This document shows positions 1-6,669 of a stretch of DNA of 6,669 nt, piece after piece. The stretch is from Saprospiraceae bacterium (lineage in GTDB: Bacteria; Bacteroidota; Bacteroidia; Chitinophagales; Saprospiraceae). Both the position numbers and the translations under genes were made by a program. Under the pieces are notes generated by a model that saw nothing but the letters and a program-made list of their open reading frames with translations, had not been told where the DNA came from and ran no database searches. Numbering within the stretch: the stretch's first letter is position 1; each line of letters opens with the position of its first letter. The stretch lies in contig JALVEG010000621.1 in assembly GCA_027031145.1 (NCBI GenBank), positions 1 to 6,669 of the forward strand, in the 5' to 3' direction.

Positions 1-48
1 TATTTTTAATGCAACATCGTCCGGAAATCGTTTTACTTTTCTTCTCAT
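1..48 (-). CDS. Possible start of a further downstream gene (first 16 codons only)
   Basis: An ATG at 46-48 on the minus strand opens a frame reading MRRKVKRFPDDVALKI that is still open at the window edge. An in-frame TGA at 76-78 lies 9 codons upstream with no other ATG between, so this would be the start if the gene is real. AGGA sits 2 nt before the ATG, closer than a good Shine-Dalgarno site. The N-terminus is basic and not hydrophobic enough to be a signal peptide as far as it can be read. Sixteen codons are too few to identify a product, and a chance open frame is possible. It has the same orientation as the two large genes but is separated from them by 263 bp of mostly repetitive DNA, so it may have its own promoter. 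Confidence 0.3.
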   Translation of the reverse strand, partial: MRRKVKRFPDDVALKI

Positions 49-50
49 AA

Positions 51-91
51 TCCTGATTTTTGTTGACTTTTCGAGTCAACCTATTTCAGGA
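51..91 (-). promoter_or_regulatory. Two-tier inverted repeat just before a possible start codon
   Basis: The outer arms are TCCTGA (51-56) and TCAGGA (86-91), 6 bp and perfect. The inner arms are GTTGACT (62-68) and AGTCAAC (74-80), 7 bp and perfect. Two 5-nt strands form a symmetric internal loop, and the apex is 5 nt. In a minus-strand transcript the apex reads CGAAA. The AGGA of the 3' outer arm would be paired with UCCU and lies 2 nt before the AUG at 48. This could be a translation-controlling leader hairpin for the gene starting at 48. Alternatives are a palindromic protein-binding site or a processing hairpin after the FN3 gene. No U-run follows on either strand, so it is not a classical intrinsic terminator. 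The inverted repeat is certain; its role is not. Confidence 0.45.
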
Positions 92-114
92 CAAGACATA
101 CAGTTCAAAAAAAA

Positions 115-270
115 CAACCTGCAACCTGCAACATTCCAACATTCCATCATTCCATCATTCCAATCTACATCAATCTCTCACCACTCACCACTCACCATTC
201 ATCTACCCCTCTCTTCCTCTCTCAGTCCCTCAGTCTCTCCGTCTCTCAGTCTCCCGCTCTCCCACTCACC
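115..270. repeat. Mosaic of abutting short tandem repeats, pyrimidine-rich on the plus strand
   Basis: The stretch is built from consecutive short arrays, read here on the plus strand. CAACCTG occurs twice (115-128). An 8-bp unit follows four times, CAACATTC twice then CATCATTC twice (129-160). A CAATCTACAT/CAATCTCTCA pair fills 161-180. CCACTCA occurs twice and then CCATTCA (181-201). After a CT-rich bridge (202-222), six degenerate 8-bp units run from CAGTCCCT to CACTCACC (223-270). The minus strand, which is the coding strand of all genes here, is correspondingly purine-rich. The array lies 41 bp past the stop of the FN3 gene. I recall GGAATGATGGAATG-like and GTGAGTGGTGAG-like tracts in environmental Bacteroidota intergenic regions; that is recollection, not a search. 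The plus-strand open frame crossing this tract starts at TTG, has a low-complexity Ser/His/Leu-rich product and is not a gene. Confidence 0.85.
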
Positions 271-311
271 TCTCATCAAACCACCAACAAAACTTCAAAA
301 CACAGAACATA

Positions 312-2417
312 TCATTCAACAATTTCCTTAATTTCCGTATAACCCAATTGCAATCCTCTTTTTGTTTCGGCAACCAATCTGTATCTGTATTTGGTACCGG
401 GCTTTATATGTTTATCGGTATATTTCAGTTTATCTGCTTCAACATTTTTTATCAATTTGAATTTTCCTGTTTCCAAAGCACGGTAAACAAATATTCTATC
501 ATCTTTGTTGCCTTGATATTGCCAGGATATCTCTACACCTTTATCTTTTTTAGCAATGTCGAATTGAAGTATCTTACCCTTTGGCAATACCTGTTTGGTT
601 TTTGCTGTCAATGCATAAGCAATTGCTGAGGAATTGCCGGCGTCATCGATAGCTACAAGAGCATAAGTATATTTTGTATTTGGTTTTAGACCGGTGTCGG
701 AAAGGACTTCCGGAATATTCTCAACCGTATAAGTTTGAATGGTATCCCAAGTATTATTTTCATTTTTTCTTAATAATTTATAATATTCGACATCTTTGCT
801 ATGAGATTTTTTATAGTATAAGTCAAGATTATTCTCCGTATTTTTCCATTTCACAAGAATCGGAGCAGCAGGTGGTACAAAATCCGGCTTATGCAATTCC
901 AATATATCTGAAAAATCAGAAACATTGTAATTATAATCCAGTGCAGTGACCCTGTAATTTATTATTTCCGTTAGACTTTTTAATGTAATGGTATCGGTAA
1001 ATACCGTGTCTTGTATTACATTATGACTGACATTGGTCCAAAAATGATCTTTTTGATTATTGAAATATACATGATAACCGAGAAGGTCTTCTTCTTTACC
1101 AAGATTCCATTTTAGTGTAACTATACCGTTGGAGTCGATAGTTCCCGTAAGTCCGACAGGAGGTGAAGGAGGTACACTATCTATATAATTACCATAAACA
1201 GCTCTTGCCATCGATGCATTGCCGGCAGTATCTATCGCCAAAATAGTGTAATAATTGGGAGCTAATGTCTCAGGAGTAGTATCAATATACATTCTGGCAT
1301 CTGCCGGAAGAGGATCTTCAAACAACAGTTCGAAATTTTTATAGGGTTTATCACTTCTGCCTATTACAAATCCGTTTAAATCGGGAACCGGATTGTTATA
1401 GACCCATTTTATTTCCATTGTATTGTTTTTCAACATTACAGCTTTGATACTATCCGGTGCAGGCGGAGGAGTTTTATCTCTACCCATAGCTTTAATTGTA
1501 TCAGAAAAGGGACTGATAGTGGCAAAAGGAGTGATACCGACTACTCTATACCATGCAGGAACATAATTTTTGGAAAAAGTATCTATAAATACAATATAAT
1601 CTTTATTACCGATCCCCCCTTCGTCAGCAAGAGGGTTGAAATAAGGAGTTTTATTTAATCTAAAAAATGTCTTTCCTCCGTCAAGAGATTTCTCAAAATA
1701 GAAAGCGGTAAACTTCTTTTCATGAAAATCCCTGTCAAGCATCAAATCCACCTGATTTTCCTTTTCTTCAACTTTGGTTATTTCAGGTCTTGGATCATAA
1801 GGGATATCCGTATTCACTTCGACAGCAGAATTTTGAAGAATAACAGTGGTCGAATCTTTTACAGGACAATATACATTATATATATATTTCTTATTTTTTT
1901 CTACAGTTTTATCACACCATCTCCAGCCCATTCCTTCAGCTCCAAGTGCAGACAAATCAGCCGCAATAAGACAAATAGTAAACCTCTCTTCAAAATCCTG
2001 GGCTTCCAACATAATTTCACCCATTGATTTGGGTTTTAATTCTTGTCCTTTGCCCTGATATTTACCATACAATGATTCGGCTGCCATCATAGCATATTCA
2101 TCACTTGTATCTTTAGCAAAAATATTTTTCCATTTGGCAATGCTATATGGATAGATAGTATCTTTATTGAGACTTACCCATTCGGAAACCGGATCATAAT
2201 TTTTATTTATTTCCAATCTCTCTACCATAAAACCGTTATTCATCCCGATAATCCAACCTTCAGGATTGTCAGGTGCCCAGCGAATAACTACTGAATCTCC
2301 CATATATGCTGCTTTAACCCGTATTTTGGGAAAGACCTGTGAAGTATCTTGCGTGTTTTGAGCAATGATATAATGAAAAATCATTAAGCTTATCAGAATT
2401 AAAATTATTTTCTTCAT
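312..2417 (-). CDS. Exported fibronectin type III-repeat protein, 701 aa
   Basis: Residues 1-19 form a Sec signal peptide: two Lys, a hydrophobic core, then a likely cut at IIA|QN. There is no lipobox Cys. About six FN3-like modules follow: roughly 31-205, 210-310, 316-412, 415-510, 513-607 and 615-700. Modules 3-5 are the clearest. Each begins after a TPPPAP, VPPSPP or VPPAAP hinge and ends in a Y-x-(V/I/L)-x-A-x-D strand, followed by AGN in modules 3 and 5. Module 1 is atypical: it has a VVIRWAP strand, a large helical-looking insertion and all three Cys of the protein (149, 168, 184). FN3 modules usually mediate protein or glycan contacts, so an adhesive or scaffolding role outside the inner membrane is inferred. 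No catalytic domain and no type IX sorting tail are seen. The ATG at 2417 is chosen because the signal peptide starts there and the upstream gene ends 17 bp before it. The short leader is A-rich without a Shine-Dalgarno site, as is common in Bacteroidota. The stop is TGA at 312-314. Confidence 0.93.
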   Translation of the reverse strand: MKKIILILISLMIFHYIIAQNTQDTSQVFPKIRVKAAYMGDSVVIRWAPDNPEGWIIGMNNGFMVERLEINKNYDPVSEWVSLNKDTIYPYSIAKWKNIFAKDTSDEYAMMAAESLYGKYQGKGQELKPKSMGEIMLEAQDFEERFTICLIAADLSALGAEGMGWRWCDKTVEKNKKYIYNVYCPVKDSTTVILQNSAVEVNTDIPYDPRPEITKVEEKENQVDLMLDRDFHEKKFTAFYFEKSLDGGKTFFRLNKTPYFNPLADEGGIGNKDYIVFIDTFSKNYVPAWYRVVGITPFATISPFSDTIKAMGRDKTPPPAPDSIKAVMLKNNTMEIKWVYNNPVPDLNGFVIGRSDKPYKNFELLFEDPLPADARMYIDTTPETLAPNYYTILAIDTAGNASMARAVYGNYIDSVPPSPPVGLTGTIDSNGIVTLKWNLGKEEDLLGYHVYFNNQKDHFWTNVSHNVIQDTVFTDTITLKSLTEIINYRVTALDYNYNVSDFSDILELHKPDFVPPAAPILVKWKNTENNLDLYYKKSHSKDVEYYKLLRKNENNTWDTIQTYTVENIPEVLSDTGLKPNTKYTYALVAIDDAGNSSAIAYALTAKTKQVLPKGKILQFDIAKKDKGVEISWQYQGNKDDRIFVYRALETGKFKLIKNVEADKLKYTDKHIKPGTKYRYRLVAETKRGLQLGYTEIKEIVE

Positions 2418-2434
2418 TGTCTTTTTATTTTGAA
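2418..2434 (-). promoter_or_regulatory. 17-bp intergenic leader between the two large genes
   Basis: On the minus strand this reads TTCAAAATAAAAAGACA directly before the ATG of the FN3 gene. It is too short for a promoter plus leader and contains no hairpin. The FN3 gene is therefore most likely translated from the same mRNA as the large upstream gene. There is no GGAGG-like site; the A-rich content immediately before the ATG fits the weak Shine-Dalgarno dependence of Bacteroidota. Confidence 0.6.
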
Positions 2435-5400
2435 TTAATATAATGTGGTTCTATATCTACTATTATCTTCATTTATCCTGTAAAATATATTTTTATGAGT
2501 GCTGTGTCTCTTGTATTCTTCAGGCAACGGCGGATTGAATCTAATATCCATATTATATGTACTAAAAATCCAGTGACCACCGAATTCTCCATCATCGACA
2601 TATTGATTTTCCGTATAAAAACTATAATCGGAGGCTCTTCTGCCAAGTATATAAGTGTATGTTGAGTAAACATTTATATTTTCTTCATGTATATATGAAC
2701 TAAGCGGATGATCCAATTCAAAGTTAGAGTAAGATCTCACTCTATTTGTTCCATTATAATCGCTTACGCGTCCTCTTCTTGAATAGAAGAAATCATTTAT
2801 ATATTCTTGCCAATCTTCATTTCTTTGGAACATCGCATTTGGAAGAGAATAACTTAATAATATTTTATCATCGGCAGGAACATAAAATACATCACTCATA
2901 CTGAATGAACTCATCATCATTGTAGAAGAGGATGAACCGTTACCATAAGTACCTGAAAAACTCATCATATTATATGTTGGTCCTGACATTTCCCAGTTAA
3001 TCGCCCAACCGTCTTCTATTTCATCTTCAGATAAAGGAGATAAAGAAATATTTTTATGATCAACACCTATATAAAGGTTTTTTGAAGGAGGAGCATTAAA
3101 TCTTAAAATACCGGGTACACTAGGTTTGTAGTATTTTCTGTCAGTAATTCCTTCTTCCGGGCAATCATCGCTATATCGACCTTTACACAAAGAAGTGTAT
3201 CTGCCATAATCAATAATCGTTTGATAAGAGTTGTAAATTCCTGATTTCTCATTCCAATAACTTGATGACTCATATTTGTCAAGGAATTTGTATAAAGGAT
3301 CTATCCTGACTCTTTGTCCATCTACTATATAACTTTGTGTTTTTAATTCATAGTCTTCAAAACTTTCACCTGCATTTTTTATTTCTATATCCGCTTTGAG
3401 TTTTGCTGCATCATCTCTGCTACCGGGTGTACGCCCCTCAGTTGCTACTCCTCTAAGTTTATCCGTCATTCTGTTGAACTTGCTGGTTCTGAAATAAAAA
3501 TCATACAGACGTTTTTCAACATTTTCATCAATAAAATCATCTGGTCCCAAAGTATCCACCTTCATAGTAGCATATCCTGTTGAAGAACGAAATATATCCC
3601 TCAACAACATTGGTCTGGCTGAAAAATTATTATTCAGTCCGGTACTACTTCCTCCGGCATTATTCATAATACCAAGAGCTACAGAACTTACAACCGGAAA
3701 ATGAGTTTTTCTAATTATCTGACAATAATAGATCTTTTCATTTTCCAATTGAGGAATATCAAAGAGTACCCATTCCCCTCCTGAGTAATTTATAGGGCTT
3801 TCCAAAACATGCTCTATTGCATTTTCGTCCTCAATATTTATAAATCTGGCAACATAGGAATATGTAATTCCGTTATCACCTTCCGTGTAAAACAATCCTC
3901 CTTCACCTCCTTCTTCTCCCATTCCGGTGAATAATCTTATTGTGCCTTTTCTGTTTCCTTCAGCTTGTAAGAAAAATCTTTGATTGTTGAATGGATAAGA
4001 ATATTTTACATTCTCCAATGGAATAACATCAGGATAATCCCCTGTTGTAAATACCACAGTAGTATCTTCTTTCCATATTTGTCCGTCTTGCATATACCAG
4101 TCACCATTTGCTGTATAATCATGGTAACGGGTATAATCTTTCATCCTTACTTCGCAATTTATAGAATATTCCGTATTTCCGAGAAAAGCATTTGCAGGTT
4201 TTCTCTTTAATATTTTTCTATTGTTTTTATATTCATCATGTCCCGGTTTTTCAGCTACTGTACTTGTATTGATAACAGAAAAATCATAAACGCTCGGTTT
4301 AAATCTGTAATAGGATGAAATACGTCCTGTCTCCGAATCAATAGTTCTTGGTATAATGAGTCTTCTATCCATACTAAAATTGAAGAGGACGGACGGTTTT
4401 GAGAATACGCTTTCATTGGTTCCATCAGGTTCGACATCTTCAATGATATTTATATTTGCAAGAGGATCTTTGATGACTAATTGACAAGGTTCACCTTTTT
4501 GGATCGTAAATGTTTTATGACCTTCTATCAGTCCTCCCAACACACTGAAATGAACTCCCCCTCTTCCTTCAAAATAGTTTGGATTGGGGAAATATGCTTT
4601 CATATATAATCCTAAACCCAAGGATAATAATGGTATTTTATGTTCGCCAAAAAATTTAAACTGAACACCTAATTCTCCCGATAAACCGGCATACGCCTGA
4701 CCCTGTGCATACCACCTGTTTATACCCGGATCGGGAAATCCATCGCATTCTATACCTTCATCGAAACGTGTCATTATTAAATCAAAACCAATTCCAACAT
4801 ACAGATCGAAATATATAAATGCATCCCATCCGGCATCTACTTCTAATACTGCACCAAAAGCAAAGCCCGTACCGTCAAACAATTTATCTTGAGATACACC
4901 ACCTCTTTGCATGCTGGCGTAATCCACATCACTGTCAATATCAGGATCTTCTGTTTCTGCACTTTGTCCGTTTCTGTTTTGACTATCCATACCTACCAGT
5001 GCTGCTATTTTGTCAGGTGGTGGAGGCAGATGTTGAGGTATTCCATATCCGATCATCATATATGCTTTCACTTCTGCCAAATCAATATCACCTATTTGCA
5101 GTTTAATAGCTGCTCCCGGCTCAATACCTGTTGCAGGGCTATAACTACCAAGATGAAAATACCAGATATCTTCACCATATTCATCATCATTGCCTGCAAA
5201 AAAATGAGCATCTACCATTTTGTAATGTTCATCTATTCCTCCAACCAATACATTTCCTAGATTCAAATATATTTCAACGGTTCCATCCAGCTGTTTTCCT
5301 GTTTCAGGATAATTAGAATATGTTATATCGGCAGTTCCCCAAAGTTTGCCTTCTCCGTCACCTGAAGCCATTTCTTGCATCACATAAACCGCTCCGTCAA

Positions 5401-6669
5401 TTTTAAGCAAATTCAAACCTCCTGAATTTGAAAATTGAGCTAATACTCCTACTTCAAAATTTGCCACGGAAGAATTTCCTGAGGTTGCTATAAGTGCATT
5501 GATCCTGAAACCAAGGAAAGTATCATAATCTCTTTCAAAAAGATCATTCGCATTAAGCGCATCTGTACTCCCTATTGCATTTCCATCTTCATCTTTTTCC
5601 GCATCCGGGTTATAAATTTCAGAAACAACTACTGCATCATCAAGATACTCAGGCTTTAATCTCATGTGGTGATAAACCCCACCACCAAATGCGTACAAAG
5701 CAACCGCAGGTCCAATAGTTATACCGGAGCTACCCAGATTTACATTGCCATATACATACCAATAGTCATAGTAATTTTCAGTATTGTAAACCGGATTTTC
5801 TAGTGATGAATTTTTATAAGTACCGAAAATGGCTTCTATTTTACATCCTATTCCCATAGGAAGTCCTACTTCCAATAGTCCGTGAATTTGTTCCACTTCT
5901 GTTGTTTTCTCCCATTCCAATAAACCATGTAAGTAGATTTCAGAGAAATCCGCTTCAATTTCAATGCTTGTAAGGGAAACCCCTTCAAACGCAAATTCTC
6001 TTCCTCCTCCATGCTCTCTGGTAGAATAACTTGCATTTAATCTTAATCCGGCAGTGATAGAGAAACTATTGTTCTCCTCTGAATCCCCTTCAGAATCATC
6101 ATCTGAATCATGATTTTGGTTGAGACTTAATGACAAATCGAATCCCAGGTAAAACCCATCAAGACCATCAGTGCTTCCCAGTTCAAAATCAGAAATACTT
6201 ACAGGAAAACCTGATACTGATTTTTGAGGACTGGCAAAACCAAAATGTGCACATGAAATATATTGTCCTTCATCATTGCGCCTTGAAGATATCCACAGGC
6301 TATCAAATTCAATTCCTGTCATATTCATCTCAGGGATACTGCTTCTCCTGTCTTCATCGGCATTTTCATCCTCAATATTGATTTTCCCGTTTAGAATGCA
6401 CCGGATATAAGCTCCATCATCATCCACCCCTAATCTTATATATGAATTGTCATAAAATTTCATGGTAGCTACCCAAACGGATACATTTATGGAATCTTCC
6501 ACATTTACTTCCATAAAATAATTGCCTCTATCGGAGGAATGATCATCATGGCTACCACCGCTTCCTCCACTACTACCACTTCCGCTGCTGCTTCCTCCAC
6601 TACCACCACCACTGCTGCTACTATGTGCATCCGGCAAATCCAAAACAACCCTGTAGTTCATCCACTGAC
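2435..6669 (-). CDS. Large beta-rich exported/surface protein of unknown function, 5' end outside window
   Basis: I do not recognise a named family. The frame has no stop between its TAA at 2435-2437 and the window edge. The first Met (6661) is preceded in frame by Gln-Trp codons and is not followed by a signal peptide, so the true start probably lies upstream. Residues below are numbered from that Met. A Gly/Ser linker (14-37) is followed by a long region (about 46-545) of alternating hydrophobic/polar strands rich in Gly, Tyr and Phe, broken by an acidic loop (184-198). A Pro-rich and acidic linker (546-593) leads to a second Gly/aromatic beta region (594-727). An Ig-like stretch follows (about 735-890), opening with DVEPDG and then FNFSM at 760-764, which resembles SbsA-type bacterial Ig domains. 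The tail (about 985-1408) is rich in Tyr, Asn and Asp. I see no transmembrane helix, catalytic motif or type IX secretion C-terminal domain. A periplasmic or outer-surface structural role is inferred. It is probably co-transcribed with the FN3 gene 17 bp downstream. Confidence 0.85.
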   Translation of the reverse strand, partial: QWMNYRVVLDLPDAHSSSSGGGSGGSSSGSGSSGGSGGSHDDHSSDRGNYFMEVNVEDSINVSVWVATMKFYDNSYIRLGVDDDGAYIRCILNGKINIEDENADEDRRSSIPEMNMTGIEFDSLWISSRRNDEGQYISCAHFGFASPQKSVSGFPVSISDFELGSTDGLDGFYLGFDLSLSLNQNHDSDDDSEGDSEENNSFSITAGLRLNASYSTREHGGGREFAFEGVSLTSIEIEADFSEIYLHGLLEWEKTTEVEQIHGLLEVGLPMGIGCKIEAIFGTYKNSSLENPVYNTENYYDYWYVYGNVNLGSSGITIGPAVALYAFGGGVYHHMRLKPEYLDDAVVVSEIYNPDAEKDEDGNAIGSTDALNANDLFERDYDTFLGFRINALIATSGNSSVANFEVGVLAQFSNSGGLNLLKIDGAVYVMQEMASGDGEGKLWGTADITYSNYPETGKQLDGTVEIYLNLGNVLVGGIDEHYKMVDAHFFAGNDDEYGEDIWYFHLGSYSPATGIEPGAAIKLQIGDIDLAEVKAYMMIGYGIPQHLPPPPDKIAALVGMDSQNRNGQSAETEDPDIDSDVDYASMQRGGVSQDKLFDGTGFAFGAVLEVDAGWDAFIYFDLYVGIGFDLIMTRFDEGIECDGFPDPGINRWYAQGQAYAGLSGELGVQFKFFGEHKIPLLSLGLGLYMKAYFPNPNYFEGRGGVHFSVLGGLIEGHKTFTIQKGEPCQLVIKDPLANINIIEDVEPDGTNESVFSKPSVLFNFSMDRRLIIPRTIDSETGRISSYYRFKPSVYDFSVINTSTVAEKPGHDEYKNNRKILKRKPANAFLGNTEYSINCEVRMKDYTRYHDYTANGDWYMQDGQIWKEDTTVVFTTGDYPDVIPLENVKYSYPFNNQRFFLQAEGNRKGTIRLFTGMGEEGGEGGLFYTEGDNGITYSYVARFINIEDENAIEHVLESPINYSGGEWVLFDIPQLENEKIYYCQIIRKTHFPVVSSVALGIMNNAGGSSTGLNNNFSARPMLLRDIFRSSTGYATMKVDTLGPDDFIDENVEKRLYDFYFRTSKFNRMTDKLRGVATEGRTPGSRDDAAKLKADIEIKNAGESFEDYELKTQSYIVDGQRVRIDPLYKFLDKYESSSYWNEKSGIYNSYQTIIDYGRYTSLCKGRYSDDCPEEGITDRKYYKPSVPGILRFNAPPSKNLYIGVDHKNISLSPLSEDEIEDGWAINWEMSGPTYNMMSFSGTYGNGSSSSTMMMSSFSMSDVFYVPADDKILLSYSLPNAMFQRNEDWQEYINDFFYSRRGRVSDYNGTNRVRSYSNFELDHPLSSYIHEENINVYSTYTYILGRRASDYSFYTENQYVDDGEFGGHWIFSTYNMDIRFNPPLPEEYKRHSTHKNIFYRINEDNSRYRTTLY
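6551..6622 (-). repeat. Gly/Ser linker encoded by a 30-bp tandem duplication
   Basis: Residues 14-37 of the large protein are only Ser and Gly. At DNA level, plus-strand 6560-6589 and 6590-6619 are two adjacent 30-bp units matching at 26 of 30 positions, and both begin with GCTTCCTCCACTAC. They encode SSGSGSSGGS (residues 25-34) and SSSGGGSGGS (15-24). Such a segment is a flexible tether joining whatever lies upstream of the window to the beta-rich body. The duplication suggests the linker length can change by replication slippage without breaking the frame. Confidence 0.8.

Noticed and set aside
76..109. Possible Bacteroidota promoter on the minus strand: TTTG (106-109), 22-nt spacer, TAGGTTGA (76-83)
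   Set aside because: The -7 element misses two of the key TTTG bases of TAnnTTTG and overlaps the hairpin arms; too weak to call.
92..114. Run of eight T on the minus strand (107-114) as a terminator for the FN3 gene
   Set aside because: The preceding GGTTGCAGGTTG repeat cannot fold into a stem, so there is no hairpin next to the T-run.
115..270. CRISPR array
   Set aside because: Units are only 7-10 bp, abut with no spacers and drift in sequence, so they are simple tandem repeats.
60..629. Plus-strand open frame of 189 codons across the left end
   Set aside because: It starts at TTG, its first part translates the simple-sequence repeats into Ser/His/Leu-rich peptide, and its second part is antisense to the well-supported FN3 gene.
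674..6381. Several other open frames of about 60-125 codons on both strands inside the two large genes
   Set aside because: All overlap long, continuous coding frames with clear domain content, and their products show no domain, signal peptide or plausible ribosome site.
6551..6622. Engineered Gly/Ser linker from a vector or fusion construct
   Set aside because: The units are irregular, degenerate and embedded in a long native-looking frame, and a 30-bp tandem duplication explains them naturally.

Overview
The window looks like a fragment of an AT-rich Bacteroidota (Bacteroidetes) chromosome. Four things point that way. The small gene has a signal peptide ending in A|Q. Leaders are A-rich and lack a Shine-Dalgarno site. 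The proteins are large, exported and beta-rich. The intergenic DNA carries short-period purine-rich repeats of a kind I recall from environmental Bacteroidota. I cannot name the genus.

All supported genes lie on the minus strand, so the map reads from right to left. From the right edge to 2435 runs one very long reading frame (1408 codons from its first in-window Met). It is still open at the edge, so its N-terminus and any signal peptide lie outside. It encodes a beta-strand-rich protein of unknown function: a Gly/Ser linker, two Gly/aromatic-rich beta regions, an Ig-like stretch, and a Tyr/Asn-rich tail. Seventeen bases downstream starts a 701-residue exported protein made of about six fibronectin type III-like modules (312-2417). 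The spacing implies co-transcription, and the two products probably work together in the periplasm or at the cell surface. I see no enzyme motif in either.

The left 311 bases are largely non-coding. Positions 115-270 hold a mosaic of abutting short tandem arrays (units of 7, 8, 10, 7 and 8 bp). At 51-91 is a two-tier inverted repeat. It ends 2 nt before a possible start codon (48, minus strand) of another gene that leaves the window after 16 codons. The outer arm pairs UCCU with an AGGA next to that AUG, so the hairpin could control translation, although the AGGA-AUG spacing is very short.

I found no tRNA, rRNA, CRISPR, transposase or convincing intrinsic terminator. The plus-strand open frames are low-complexity or antisense shadows. 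The best candidate for something undescribed is the two-gene surface module, whose large partner I cannot assign to a named family.
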